Shown: positions 37,827 to 48,856 of the stretch, piece by piece
How the letters are laid out: every line of letters starts with the position of its first letter
How positions within the stretch are numbered: the first letter of the stretch is position 1
DNA from: Firmicutes bacterium HGW-Firmicutes-2
Lineage (GTDB): Bacteria; Bacillota; Clostridia; Lachnospirales; Vallitaleaceae
Direction: 5' to 3'
Assembly (NCBI GenBank): GCA_002841495.1
Contig: PGZV01000022.1
Span: forward strand, 31,751 to 95,750
DNA length: 64,000 nt
The notes under the pieces: generated by a model
The model's database searches: none
Told to the model about the DNA's origin: nothing
The model's input: the letters and a program-made list of their open reading frames with translations, nothing else
Position numbers and translations under genes: made by a program

Positions 37827-38888
37827 CTATTTGTCAATCTCTTTTTCATCTATGATTAAGGTACTCAAGTTTACAGATAGGTCTACTTCACCTATGGCTA
37901 CCATTGAAGCTTCATCAATGATTCTGATGACTGGTCTTGTTGGAAAGTCTTCATTAAGTCTTGCTACGATACCAATTCGACCATCATTAAGCACAACACC
38001 TGTTGAAACCGGGTACGGAGATATGGATTTTCTAAATATTTTTATAATTTCAGGGTCAAACCATGTATAAGCTCTTGAAACAATCATTTCAACAATTTCA
38101 TAATGTCGCATCTGTGTATCTTTTGGTAGGTTATAAAGTAGGTTGTCATACTCATTGGCGACAGCAACAATGCGTGAAAACTCATGAATCGATGTGTTCT
38201 TTTTCCCTAGAGGAAAACCGGTTCCATCGTAATGCTCATGATGGGTTAAGGCTATATTGGCAGCTAACAATGAGGAATCCGGAATAGACTTAATCATTTC
38301 ATAGCCTAACCTTACATGTTCTTTGTAAATCTTATACTCTTTGTCGACATAATCTTCCCTATATCTTATAACATCATAATTTATCTGAGTTTTTCCCACA
38401 TCATGAAGAATAGCACCCAATGCTAAGTGCTTTAATTGAGCATCATTATAATTTAATTTCTTACCAATCAAAAGCGAAATGACACATACATTAATAGAAT
38501 GCATATGTAAATACTCATCTCTACTTCGTATTTCCTGGAGACTAACCATCACATGTGGATTGGCAACCACTTCTGAAATGACCGCATCCACTTTCTCTAC
38601 GATACTTTGGCTGGCACTGAAATAGCCCTTTCGCATTTTTTCCATGCTGTCTTCCAACGCTTTCTTTGTGGATAATACGGTTTCTTCACTAATAAGCGCT
38701 TCAATCTCAATACCCTCTGACAATTCATCTCTGATATAAATGTAGTCTACATCAATGTCATGAATCTTATCAATGAATTTTTCAGTTAATAAAGTGCCCT
38801 CTTTTAGGAGTATAACACCATTGCTGGTATATATGGGTTTTGCTAATACCATATCCTTTTTTAGTTTGTCTATTCCGACTCTACGCAT
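37827..38888 (-). CDS. HD-GYP domain cyclic-di-GMP phosphodiesterase candidate
   Basis: This 353-residue protein has an HD-GYP domain at about 130-300: HSINVCVISLLIG, HDVGKTQI, EHVRLGYEMI, LTHHEHYDGTGFPLG. The GYP position is GTGFP, not the most canonical GYP triplet. The N-terminal part (about 1-100) has a DUF3391-like segment with LLKEGTLLTEKFIDKI. No membrane segment is visible. It probably cleaves cyclic di-GMP, or senses it. The ATG at 38888 has AAGGTGG upstream; the GTG at 38900 is too close to it. It is followed by guaB, on the other side of the leader hairpins. Confidence 0.9.
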   Translation of the reverse strand: MRRVGIDKLKKDMVLAKPIYTSNGVILLKEGTLLTEKFIDKIHDIDVDYIYIRDELSEGIEIEALISEETVLSTKKALEDSMEKMRKGYFSASQSIVEKVDAVISEVVANPHVMVSLQEIRSRDEYLHMHSINVCVISLLIGKKLNYNDAQLKHLALGAILHDVGKTQINYDVIRYREDYVDKEYKIYKEHVRLGYEMIKSIPDSSLLAANIALTHHEHYDGTGFPLGKKNTSIHEFSRIVAVANEYDNLLYNLPKDTQMRHYEIVEMIVSRAYTWFDPEIIKIFRKSISPYPVSTGVVLNDGRIGIVARLNEDFPTRPVIRIIDEASMVAIGEVDLSVNLSTLIIDEKEIDK

Positions 38889-38919
38889 ATGAACAACCAC
38901 CTTGCCAATCTTTATCTAT

Positions 38920-39432
38920 CTATTTTTTGATTTTTCTTGGGATATAAGCTCGGATTGCGTTAAACATCTTCTCGTTTGGTTCAAAGACCAGCTTGATTTT
39001 TTTTGAATCTTTATCAAAAATAGCCGCATATGTATTATCATGAAGTACCCCGCTACTAACGTCATAAAGCTTTGAATACTTATCAACATCTTTTCCATAA
39101 TCCTTGTTTGAGATTGGAACCATAATCATAAAACTGTCTACATGAACGGACAATAGCCTTTTTCGTTTGTTTTTATTCGTGATCTGATCAATATCTAACT
39201 CGCCATTGGTAAAAATATATTCATATTCTACATTAAATCGTCTCAGTAAAATGACGATAGCGGCGATGATGCCTATGGCGATTACATAGATTAAACTTCT
39301 AAGTCCAGGAATTAAGAAAGCTGTAGCTAACAATAAAACACCCGCTGCCAGGATAGTTACCTTTTTAAGATTATCGGTCATATTTTGTTTTCTTTCTACA
39401 AGTTGTTCATTAAAAATATCATTTACCTTCAT
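38920..39432 (-). CDS. Uncharacterised two-helix membrane protein
   Basis: This 170-residue protein has a cytoplasmic-type start (MKVNDIFNEQLVERKQN), two hydrophobic segments at about 26-45 and 48-66, and a soluble domain with beta-rich character (YEYIFTNGELDIDQI, AAIFDKDSKKIKLVFEPNEKMF). This resembles a small membrane family common in Clostridia (I think DUF6106, not certain) with a PH-like fold. No function is known. It precedes the HD-GYP gene by about 30 bp, so the two may be cotranscribed. Confidence 0.7.
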   Translation of the reverse strand: MKVNDIFNEQLVERKQNMTDNLKKVTILAAGVLLLATAFLIPGLRSLIYVIAIGIIAAIVILLRRFNVEYEYIFTNGELDIDQITNKNKRKRLLSVHVDSFMIMVPISNKDYGKDVDKYSKLYDVSSGVLHDNTYAAIFDKDSKKIKLVFEPNEKMFNAIRAYIPRKIKK

Positions 39433-39577
39433 TATGGCCTCCGAAGTCTATGGTTCTATCTTACATTCGGGAAATTGAGTCAATTACATTATATAGGATT
39501 GATCTTACAGAAACAACCGTTATTCATATTTTATGTTTTGTATATCGAAGTCCGCCTTGTTTAGGCATAGATCATAC

Positions 39578-39606
39578 AAAAAAGGAGACTGTCGTCTCCT
39601 TTTTTT
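39578..39606 (-). terminator. Terminator of groESL
   Basis: GGAGAC (39584-39589) pairs with GTCTCC (39594-39599) and is flanked by A6 on one side and T7 on the other, extending the stem. It lies 33 bp after the groEL stop and could act in both directions. Confidence 0.8.
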
Positions 39607-39638
39607 GATTATATGATGATTAATGTGACGATGTCACT

Positions 39639-41276
<1,638 letters not shown>

Positions 41277-41561
41277 CTATTCCACAACTGCAAGTATATC
41301 GTTTTGTTTTACAATAATATACTCGACACCATCTAATTTAACTTCTGTTCCAGCGTATTTTGAGTAAATGACTTTATCACCAACAACAACCTGCATGGTT
41401 ATTTCTTTGCCATCTACATTGCCACCTGGGCCAACGGCTACAACTTCAGCTTCTTGTGGCTTTTCTTGTGCTTGACCTGGCAACACTATACCCGACTTGG
41501 TTTTCTCTTCAGCTTTAAGCTGTTTTAGGACAACACGATCATTCAATGGTTTTAAATTCAT
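41277..41561 (-). CDS. groES: 10-kDa co-chaperonin GroES
   Basis: GroES caps the GroEL chamber. The 94-residue protein starts NLKPLNDRVVLKQL and has the mobile loop EKTKSGIVLPGQAQEKPQ at about residues 18-35, with the GPGG turn (VAVGPGG) and KYAGTEVKLDG near the end. First gene of the operon. Confidence 0.98.
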   Translation of the reverse strand: MNLKPLNDRVVLKQLKAEEKTKSGIVLPGQAQEKPQEAEVVAVGPGGNVDGKEITMQVVVGDKVIYSKYAGTEVKLDGVEYIIVKQNDILAVVE

Positions 41562-41597
41562 GATATTCCTCCTCTTTCATAAATAATTATTTTCTTG

Positions 41598-41624
41598 TCA
41601 GCACTCTATATTGGAGAGTGCTAA
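41598..41624 (-). promoter_or_regulatory. CIRCE operator (HrcA binding site) of groESL
   Basis: The inverted repeat TCAGCACTC-N9-GAGTGCTAA differs from the consensus TTAGCACTC-N9-GAGTGCTAA in one base. It lies between the promoter and groES, where HrcA binding would block transcription until heat shock. Confidence 0.95.
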
Positions 41625-41635
41625 ATCATGTTCTT

Positions 41636-41664
41636 ATATTACCAAAAAAATTCATGATATGCAA
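41636..41664 (-). promoter_or_regulatory. Sigma-A promoter of groESL
   Basis: On the minus strand TTGCAT (41659-41664), a 17-bp spacer and TAATAT (41636-41641) form a vegetative promoter. CIRCE starts about 12 bp after the -10 element, as usual. Confidence 0.7.
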
Positions 41665-41702
41665 GCAAAAAAACAAAGCATAGACAGCAAATTTTTCAGT
41701 GT

Positions 41703-42551
41703 TTATTTTCCAATCTGATGGTCTCTTCCATAATAAAAAAGATATTGTTGTGCCAAACCGCCTAACCCTTTAAAATACCTGTCTGCAAATTCAAGAATAA
41801 TCTGATCCGTGATCATTTGATCGTTGAAGTAGGCATGGGTCATCATACGTCTAACCCAAATATCCAGCGGAAATACCTCTACTCTTCCGAATGCAAACAA
41901 CAAAATACAGTCCGCTACTTTTTGTCCGACACCATTAATCTCCATAAGTTTATCACGGGCCATGTTATCATCCATTTCTTCAATAGTTGCAAAATCTATA
42001 ACACCTTCCACAACCTTCTGTATTGCATCATATAAATAGGGCGCCCTGAAGCCAACTTTTAGCTTTCTCCATGCCTCTACCGAAACCTCTGCAAGAACTT
42101 CTGCAGTTGGAAACGTATAATAAGAACCGTAGTGATCTAAAACCATATGACCGTATGTTTCGCATAATCGCTCTACTAAGACTTTTATCTGAGGAATGGC
42201 TTTATTTTGTGACAGAATAAAAGTAAGCAACATCTCAAAAGGTGCTTGCCTTAAAATTCTAAGCCCTTTTTTTTCAGTAATGGCTTTTTTCAATACCGGA
42301 TCAATTTTGACTAAAACAGATTGAATCTGTTCATAATCCCTATCCATATCAAAGTAGCGTACCCACAAACGATTATATTCTTCATTCGAACAATCCATAT
42401 AGACATGTTTCCCAACTTGATTGATTCGAATACGTTTTTCAAAAGCAATAATATCGTAGATATTATTTTCAATATGTTTGTACCTAAAGCTTTGTCCGCA
42501 TTCCAATATCTGACTAATCAAAAAACTATCATCCACTACGATCTCAACCAT
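41703..42551 (-). CDS. ogg: OGG1-like 8-oxoguanine DNA glycosylase
   Basis: This 282-residue protein has the OGG-type arrangement: an N-terminal beta domain with ECGQSFRY; LSQNKAIPQI; then a helix-hairpin-helix with EINGVGQKVADCILLFAF, where the lysine is the catalytic Schiff-base residue; and PLDIWVRRMM with the catalytic aspartate. It would remove 8-oxoguanine from DNA. The clostridial form is shorter than eukaryotic OGG1 and resembles the C. acetobutylicum enzyme. It is divergent from the next gene on the plus strand. Confidence 0.88.
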   Translation of the reverse strand: MVEIVVDDSFLISQILECGQSFRYKHIENNIYDIIAFEKRIRINQVGKHVYMDCSNEEYNRLWVRYFDMDRDYEQIQSVLVKIDPVLKKAITEKKGLRILRQAPFEMLLTFILSQNKAIPQIKVLVERLCETYGHMVLDHYGSYYTFPTAEVLAEVSVEAWRKLKVGFRAPYLYDAIQKVVEGVIDFATIEEMDDNMARDKLMEINGVGQKVADCILLFAFGRVEVFPLDIWVRRMMTHAYFNDQMITDQIILEFADRYFKGLGGLAQQYLFYYGRDHQIGK

Positions 42552-42690
42552 TTTACCACCTCGATTTCAAACGTGGAAATTGATGCAACTTCCGCACCGC
42601 TATGTTATACTGATGTAATAGGCTTTGTTTATTTATTATACCTTAAATACGATTTATCAACCTCTATTTTATTGAGATTAAGGTGGTTTT

Positions 42691-43407
42691 ATGTCTAAAG
42701 AAGAAATCTATACCATACCGATCCTAGATGCATTTAATACCGATTGTGAGTGCCCTTTTTGTCATCTATCTGATAGCCTTGAAAAGGATACCATTGACTT
42801 TGTTTTAGGCCCATCTTATATGGATGTCAGTATCAGACAAATCACCAACACAACCGGTTTTTGTCCTACCCACTTTGCCAAGCTTTTTAATGAAACAAAC
42901 CGGTTAGGGATGGCTTTAATTCTTGAATCGCATATGAAAAAAGTACGCCAGGATCTTGAAGATCGTATGAACTCCGATAAACCGAAAGGCTTTAAAATGG
43001 GTAAACGTACAGCACTTGATCCAGTAAAAGACTTCACAGATACGCTGGTAGATCATTGCTACATTTGTGACCGGATTCAAGATTTTTTGGATCGATATAT
43101 GGATACTTTTTTTTATCTTTGGAAAAAAGATTCATCTTTCCGTGTTCTAGTTACAGCTTCTAAAGGTTTTTGCATCAAGCATTTTGGTCAACTATACGGT
43201 ATCGGCGAACATGTCTTGAAGGACAAAGACTTTCAAGACTTCAAAACCGACCTCATAGCCATCCAGCAAACCAACTTTGACCGTGTTATAAAAGACCTTG
43301 AGTGGTTCATCACTAAATTCGATTACAGATACGAGAATGAGTCCTGGAAGCAATCAAAAGATGCTGTAAGTAGGAGTATCCAAAAGCTTTCAGGTATTAA
43401 GCCTTAA
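42691..43407 (+). CDS. DUF6062-like zinc-ribbon protein
   Basis: This 238-residue protein has two similar halves, each with a CxxC and a GFCxxHF element: CPFCHL and GFCPTHF, then CYICDRI and GFCIKHF. The repeats suggest two metal sites or redox sites. There is no signal peptide. It belongs to a Clostridia-specific family I know as DUF6062, function unknown. The start follows AAGGTGG at 8 bp. Its 3' end overlaps the convergent YaiI/YqxD gene by 11 bp. Confidence 0.75.
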   Translation: MSKEEIYTIPILDAFNTDCECPFCHLSDSLEKDTIDFVLGPSYMDVSIRQITNTTGFCPTHFAKLFNETNRLGMALILESHMKKVRQDLEDRMNSDKPKGFKMGKRTALDPVKDFTDTLVDHCYICDRIQDFLDRYMDTFFYLWKKDSSFRVLVTASKGFCIKHFGQLYGIGEHVLKDKDFQDFKTDLIAIQQTNFDRVIKDLEWFITKFDYRYENESWKQSKDAVSRSIQKLSGIKP

Positions 43408-43837
43408 CTTGTAATAATAAGGCTTCAAAATTAAGACTAAATAACTCATCCGCATGACGATCTCTTTTTTTAGGACCTTTATGTCTTTTTTTCATCATTC
43501 TTAATGATTTATGCATATGTCTTTCAAACAAAAGCTGATCAATATTGTTCAGGGTGAAGGCTCTGCCATTAGCATCCATAGCATATCCTTTCTTTCCGAG
43601 TACCAAAGATGCTAACCCATAATCATTGGTAATAACAACATCGCCAACTCTCATATCCCTAATGATGGCTAAATCCACTGAATCAATACCTTGATCCACT
43701 GTAATCACACAAGTTGTCTCATAAGAGAACTCATGATTGACATCTGTGTACATGACCGTTTCAACCCCATGTTTATTTGTGATTTTCAAGATCGATGCCC
43801 GCACCGGACAGGCATCACCGTCGACTCTTACGACCAT
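43397..43837 (-). CDS. YaiI/YqxD family protein (UPF0178, PIN-like)
   Basis: This 146-residue protein starts VVRVDGDACPV, the family signature, followed by VITVDQGIDSVDLAII and VVITNDYGLASLVL, the acidic residues of a NYN/PIN-like nuclease fold, and KKRHKGPKKRDRHADE in the C-terminal half. Nuclease activity is presumed from fold only. The reading frame extends upstream to 44011, but the conserved start and the binding site favour 43837. Confidence 0.88.
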   Translation of the reverse strand: MVVRVDGDACPVRASILKITNKHGVETVMYTDVNHEFSYETTCVITVDQGIDSVDLAIIRDMRVGDVVITNDYGLASLVLGKKGYAMDANGRAFTLNNIDQLLFERHMHKSLRMMKKRHKGPKKRDRHADELFSLNFEALLLQVKA

Positions 43838-43952
43838 ATGGTTTCCTTTCCTTTCAGATTCATTCAAAGCTAACCTTGATTTTATTATATAGGATTTCAT
43901 AAACATTGCAACCAAGATCAATGTGTCAAAACTCGAAAAAGCAGGTGACAAT

Positions 43953-46900
43953 ATGATACAACTCACTTTACAATGGATTAAGACTTTTGCCGGTAATGAT
44001 CGGAAGTTCAAATCCGGCTTTATGATTCATCAACAAAATAATATACTCAGCATTGAAGCCAGCTCAAAAAATGGCTTTCATGTTATCTTAAAAGACTTAA
44101 AAGATGAACCTTTTGATCTCTATTTATCTTTTTATTCTGATACCGGCACCTTTAAAAATTCCAGATGCACCTGCTATGATCCAGAGCCATGTATTCACAC
44201 AATAGCGGCTTTGTTATATATACTTTATAAGAAAGAGTCCTTGACTCTTGATCTCACCCATAACCAAACCCTGAAAATGTTCCAGTCCTTTGAACATGTA
44301 CTCTATGATCCTACATCTTCCAATCAACAGGCGCTCTTAAATCTAGAAGTGAATCTGCATCCGAAGGATGCTTATCACAAAACCCTTCAATCGGCCATCT
44401 CTCTAAAAGTAGGGCTCTACCAAACCTATGTGGTCAAAAATATTGAAGCTTTCATCTATGCCGTTATGGAAAAACATGTTTATGAATTATCAAAAAACTT
44501 AACTTATGACCCAAATACGTTTACTTTCAATGAGGAAGACGGCAAACTTATCGCTTTGCTTTATGATTTTTATAAAACGCGTCTATTTTTACTGCCAAAA
44601 CGTCAGAGCTTAGTCACCACGCCGATTAAGGCGTCTTACCAAATCTTGCCGGATACGTATTTGAAAAGGTTGCTAGAACTTCTAAAATACAGGCCCTTTA
44701 ATTTGGACTATGATGGTATGCTCTTTAAAGACCAGGAAATCATAGACCATTTGGAGGTGGATCTCTTCTTGATGGAAGAGAACGGTCACTATAACATCTC
44801 CGTCAACGCCTATGATATATATTTTCCATTAACAGAAGATTTTTCATTTGCTTTTTATAACAACCAGATTAGTTACCTATCTTCCAAAAAAGCAGACGCA
44901 TTCAAGCTCTTTTACACCTATTTCAATGATAAATCCCTAGATATTCAATTTGACCATATTCATAATTTTATGAATCAAATCTTACCTGTACTTGAAATGA
45001 TTGGTTATGTTACCCTTGAACCTACTGTTGCTCAAAAAGTACTACGCTATCCTTTAGATGCAAAAATCTATTTGGATAAGGATATGGAACAACTTAAGCT
45101 TAGGGCATTTTTCATCTATGGTCCTTATGAATTTGGCCTCTATCCCGAATCCGATCCTGAACCGGGTGACCAAATTATTTTCAGACACTTGGATATTGAG
45201 CAACGTATTCGACAATTACTCAAAGATACCCCTCATACCATTGATTCAAGAGGACTCTTAACACTTGCATCCGAAGATGATCAATTTCATTTCATCGATC
45301 AAGTTCTACCAAAGCTCCAAAAGCTTGGGAGCCTTTATTACTCAGATACGTTTAAAGACACTTACTTACGATCTGAAAAACAGCTCAGTGCCTCTGTTGC
45401 ATACAACAGCAGTTCCAATCTTTTGGATCTAAGCTTTGAAATGGAGGGTATCAGTCAAGAAGAAATATTCACACTTTTAAAAGCCATTGTAGAGAAGAAA
45501 CGCTACTTCAAATTATCTGATGGCAGCTTTTTCAAGATACAAGATACCTTAGCCCATCAAATGAGTGTTCTAGATAGCCACTATCCTCTTATGGACTCCT
45601 ATCAAGAAGGTAACCCCTTAAGCCTTCCGGGACACCATGCTTTCTTCTTAGATCATCTTATGAGCAATACACAAACCGTCCACTACAATCAAGCTTATAA
45701 GAAGCTATTAACTGCCATTCAAAATCCTGAAACTTACTTGATTGAGGTGCCAAAACATCTTGACAGCATATTAAGGGATTACCAAAAAACCGGTTATCGC
45801 TGGCTTAGTGCGCTTACTTCATATGGACTTGGCGGCATTTTAGCGGATGACATGGGACTTGGTAAGACATTACAAGCCATCACGCTGATGACGAGTTATG
45901 GTGCAAGCTTACCCTCTCTCGTTATTGCTCCCACATCTTTACTCTATAATTGGGAGGAAGAAGTACATAAATTTGCACCCAATCAGAAAACCATTGTCAT
46001 TTCAGGTAATAAAAATGAACGTATTGAGCAAATTGAAAACCTATGCAATGATGTCATCATCATTACCTCTTACGGTGCCCTTAAAAGAGATCTACACCAT
46101 TATAAACAGACTTTTATGTTTTGTATTATTGATGAAGCCCAACATATCAAAAATCCAAAATCTCAAAACGCCATTGCCGTTAAACATATTCACGCTTTGC
46201 ATCGTTTTGCTTTGACCGGTACACCTATAGAAAATACGCTAACAGAACTATGGTCCATATTCGATTTTATTTTACCGGGCTTCTTAGGCAATGCCCATTA
46301 TTTTGCTAAAACCTATGAACGGCCCATCACCAAGGACAACGATTATCATTGTTTAAAGCAGCTAAATCAAATGATTGCACCTTTTATTCTAAGGCGCATC
46401 AAACAAGATGTGTTAAAAGAGCTACCACCTAAGATTGAAACTAAGGTGACCATTGAGCTTAATAAACATCAGAAAAAAATATATATGGCCTACATTGAAA
46501 AAGCAAAAATGGAAATGGAAAGCTTTAAATATGTGTCCGGCGGTCAAAAAAATATGAAGATCCTCTCTATACTCATGCGCTTACGACAGATTTGTTGTCA
46601 TCCATCCTTGTTCATCGATCAGTATACCCATGGATCTTCTAAAATGGACTTGCTTTTGGAATTGGTCATGGACAGTATTGAAAGTGGTCATCGTATGTTG
46701 ATTTTTTCACAGTTCACTTCCATGTTAGGTATGATACAGACTTTACTGGATAAGCATAAAATCGAATCCTATTATCTTGATGGTTCTGTACCACCTAACA
46801 AGCGGCAGGAAATGGTCCATGACTTCAATACAGGTTTCCACAGTGTTTTCTTAATATCACTTAAAGCCGGCGGAACGGGACTTAACTTAACCGGTGCTGA

Positions 46901-47156
46901 TGTTGTGATTCATGTTGATCCGTGGTGGAATCCTGCGGTAGAAAGCCAAGCGACGGATCGTGTCTATCGCATCGGTCAAAAAAAATGTGTTCAAGTCTAC
47001 AAGTTAATCACAGCCGGTACCATCGAAGAAAAGATATTTACATTGCAGCAGAAAAAGCAAAATCTCATTGAACATGTTATTAAGCCTGGTGAAACGTTCA
47101 TTAATAAATTAACCGCCCATGAACTTCAAAATCTTTTTGATTCAGAACCAAAATAA
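43953..47156 (+). CDS. SNF2-family helicase with SWIM zinc finger
   Basis: This 1067-residue protein has an N-terminal SWIM finger (CTCYDPEPCIH at about residue 68), a long middle region with repeated hydrophobic segments, and a C-terminal SNF2/Rad54 ATPase: DDMGLGKTLQAI (motif I), IIDEAQHIKN (motif II), GTPIENTLTELWSIFDF, and QATDRVYRIGQKK (motif VI). Related proteins are translocases associated with DNA or transcription; the target is unknown. The start is at 43953, after GCAGGTGAC. The gene's 3' end meets the structured region at 47157, whose 17-bp inverted repeat with a T-run may terminate it. Confidence 0.93.
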   Translation: MIQLTLQWIKTFAGNDRKFKSGFMIHQQNNILSIEASSKNGFHVILKDLKDEPFDLYLSFYSDTGTFKNSRCTCYDPEPCIHTIAALLYILYKKESLTLDLTHNQTLKMFQSFEHVLYDPTSSNQQALLNLEVNLHPKDAYHKTLQSAISLKVGLYQTYVVKNIEAFIYAVMEKHVYELSKNLTYDPNTFTFNEEDGKLIALLYDFYKTRLFLLPKRQSLVTTPIKASYQILPDTYLKRLLELLKYRPFNLDYDGMLFKDQEIIDHLEVDLFLMEENGHYNISVNAYDIYFPLTEDFSFAFYNNQISYLSSKKADAFKLFYTYFNDKSLDIQFDHIHNFMNQILPVLEMIGYVTLEPTVAQKVLRYPLDAKIYLDKDMEQLKLRAFFIYGPYEFGLYPESDPEPGDQIIFRHLDIEQRIRQLLKDTPHTIDSRGLLTLASEDDQFHFIDQVLPKLQKLGSLYYSDTFKDTYLRSEKQLSASVAYNSSSNLLDLSFEMEGISQEEIFTLLKAIVEKKRYFKLSDGSFFKIQDTLAHQMSVLDSHYPLMDSYQEGNPLSLPGHHAFFLDHLMSNTQTVHYNQAYKKLLTAIQNPETYLIEVPKHLDSILRDYQKTGYRWLSALTSYGLGGILADDMGLGKTLQAITLMTSYGASLPSLVIAPTSLLYNWEEEVHKFAPNQKTIVISGNKNERIEQIENLCNDVIIITSYGALKRDLHHYKQTFMFCIIDEAQHIKNPKSQNAIAVKHIHALHRFALTGTPIENTLTELWSIFDFILPGFLGNAHYFAKTYERPITKDNDYHCLKQLNQMIAPFILRRIKQDVLKELPPKIETKVTIELNKHQKKIYMAYIEKAKMEMESFKYVSGGQKNMKILSILMRLRQICCHPSLFIDQYTHGSSKMDLLLELVMDSIESGHRMLIFSQFTSMLGMIQTLLDKHKIESYYLDGSVPPNKRQEMVHDFNTGFHSVFLISLKAGGTGLNLTGADVVIHVDPWWNPAVESQATDRVYRIGQKKCVQVYKLITAGTIEEKIFTLQQKKQNLIEHVIKPGETFINKLTAHELQNLFDSEPK

Positions 47157-47314
47157 GTTGTCTTTGGTTATGAGATAGCTTTAATTCTCAACTGTAACTC
47201 TTGGTTATAATCGTAGATATAACACACAGCTTTTCCTCGCCTTACACTTCGTACGGTCATCGGAAAACCTATGTATCACATCTACTCGGTAATAGGTCGT
47301 CATTTCGTCAATAC

Positions 47315-47405
47315 AAAGCGCTGATCAATCATCCTTCTCTTTTACATCCATGTAAAAATGAAGGACGTTCTACATCCATGTAGAACTGTGATTGATCAGC
47401 GCTTT
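47315..47405. repeat. Inverted-repeat element with two CA(TGGA)TG-loop hairpins
   Basis: A perfect 17-bp inverted repeat (47315-47331 with 47389-47405) encloses two hairpins: TTTTACA-TCCA-TGTAAAA (47340-47357, with TCCTTC/GAAGGA outside) and GTTCTACA-TCCA-TGTAGAAC (47367-47386). The right arm runs into TTTTTCTTT, so on the plus strand it can terminate the SNF2 gene. On the minus strand the loops read TGGA in the context ACATGGATGT, the CsrA/RsmE hairpin consensus. Confidence 0.6.
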
Positions 47406-47442
47406 TTCTTTCCTCATTCCAGAAATGCAATAATAGGCCAAA

Positions 47443-47573
47443 ATCGACCATGAAGTTCCTGAAGCAGCGTGTAAGATGGAGCTAGTCAGCATGGATGCTG
47501 ACCGTCGACTTTTGGTGCATGGATGCACCAATTGGAGACCGTAATCATACACACTGTGAAAGGGTTTTCATGG
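47443..47573. repeat. Second element, opposite orientation, with two CA(TGGA)TG hairpins
   Basis: Two hairpins, GTCAGCA-TGGA-TGCTGAC (47485-47502) and TTGGTGCA-TGGA-TGCACCAA (47512-47531), share the apical octamer of the first element but have different stems. They are enclosed by imperfect outer stems (47465-47477 with 47544-47556; CCATGAA 47448-47454 with TTCATGG 47567-47573). The first 32 bases match the half-copy at 24159. Confidence 0.55.
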
Positions 47574-47626
47574 GACCTACTTCAAAAATGCTCTCATTTT
47601 GTCACTTAAAAAAGCGCTTTTAACCC

Positions 47627-48655
47627 CTATAACTTCCTAGCAATTTCTCTTATCAGTGCTTCAGAAGCTTCCCAACCTAGGCAAGGATCTGTTATGGATT
47701 TTCCGTAAATGCCCCCGTCTATCCCTTGAGCGCCTTCTTCAATGTAGCTTTCTATCATCAAACCTTTGACGTACTTCTTAAAGTCAGCATCATAGTGACG
47801 ATTCCTTATGACCTCATAAGCAATGCGCGGTTGTTCTTCGAAATGTTTGTTCGAATTGGCATGATTTAAGTCTATAATCACACTTGGATGTTGTAACTCT
47901 CTTTCTTCATATAACTTAATTAAATGACGAATATCCTCATAATGATAGTTAGGAAAACTTCTACCATATTGGTCAACATAACCACGCATGATAGAGTGGG
48001 TAAGAGGATTCCCCGTTGTTGCCACTTCCCATCCTCTGTAAATGAATGTATGCTCAATCTGACCCGCTTTTATCGCGTTTAACATAACCGATAAATCACC
48101 ACTGGTTGGGTTCTTCATACCTGATGGAATTTCTAACCCGCTTATAGTCAAACGATGCTGTTGGTTTTCGACAGACCTTGCACCGATGGCAACATAGCTT
48201 AGAAGGTCCTCAAGATAGGCATAATTATCCGGATATAGCATTTCATCCGCACAAGATAGCCCGGCTTCTTCTATGGCTCTTATATGTAGATTTCTGATGG
48301 CCTTAATGCCTTCTACCATATTGGACTCTTTATTGGCATCCGGTTGATGCACCATCCCCTTATAGCCCTCTCCTGTTGTTCTAGGCTTGTTGGTATAGAT
48401 CCTTGGAATGATAACAATCTTATCTTCTACTTCTTTTTGAATCTGACTTAGGCGTTTCACATAATCAATAACCGCCGTTTCATTGTCCGCTGAACAAGGT
48501 CCGATAATCAAAATAAAACGCGAATCTGTTCCTTCGAATATATTCTTAATGATTCGATCCCTTTCAGCTTTTATTTTGTGACCCTTTTCAGACAGAGGTA
48601 ACATATCGATAATCTCTTGTGATGATGGTATTTCCTGTACAAAATTAAAACTCAT
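47627..48655 (-). CDS. aroF: 3-deoxy-7-phosphoheptulonate synthase (DAHP synthase, type I)
   Basis: DAHP synthase joins PEP and erythrose-4-phosphate at the start of the shikimate pathway. The 342-residue length and the order of motifs (LIIGPCSADNE, RIYTNKPRTTGEGYKGM with the PEP-binding KPRTT, EEAGLSCADEML, WLAIGARSVENQ-type VAIGARSVENQQHR, HANSNK) fit the AroF/G/H type I enzyme. Feedback type cannot be told from this view. It stands alone, without other shikimate genes nearby, and the ATG follows GAGGATT. Confidence 0.95.
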   Translation of the reverse strand: MSFNFVQEIPSSQEIIDMLPLSEKGHKIKAERDRIIKNIFEGTDSRFILIIGPCSADNETAVIDYVKRLSQIQKEVEDKIVIIPRIYTNKPRTTGEGYKGMVHQPDANKESNMVEGIKAIRNLHIRAIEEAGLSCADEMLYPDNYAYLEDLLSYVAIGARSVENQQHRLTISGLEIPSGMKNPTSGDLSVMLNAIKAGQIEHTFIYRGWEVATTGNPLTHSIMRGYVDQYGRSFPNYHYEDIRHLIKLYEERELQHPSVIIDLNHANSNKHFEEQPRIAYEVIRNRHYDADFKKYVKGLMIESYIEEGAQGIDGGIYGKSITDPCLGWEASEALIREIARKL

Positions 48656-48856
48656 TTTTAATCCTCATTTCCACTTATATTTGAACGATTGATAAAAGTC
48701 ATCTAAATTCATCCTCTTGTAATCTATCAATTTCCATTATTATAATGATTTCAGCACCTCTTGACAAGGACTATTTTGTCATTTTTAAGTTTATGGTATT
48801 ATTTATCTGTATTTTTTCTTATTTACCAAGTGGTAAGTGTTTTAACCTCTAATAAA

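Larger units (their letters stand above)
47157..47626. other. Structured non-coding region with four CATGGATG-capped hairpins
   Basis: No gene is supported. Two structured elements occupy 47315-47405 and 47443-47573 (listed separately). Upstream, TTTTCC (47231-47236) and GGAAAA (47262-47267) form a short stem. A weak hairpin (AAAATG 47585-47590 with CATTTT 47595-47600) lies near the end of the convergent aro gene. Two short ORFs in the region have no family resemblance. Confidence 0.5.

Noticed and set aside
43838-44011. An N-terminal extension of the YaiI/YqxD gene
   Set aside because: The family starts at VVRVDGDACPV, and the extension overlaps the divergent SNF2 start region.
47201-47552. 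Two 60-codon ORFs in the aro-SNF2 intergenic region
   Set aside because: They run through the inverted repeats and hairpins, have no plausible ribosome binding site, and their peptides mirror the palindromes.
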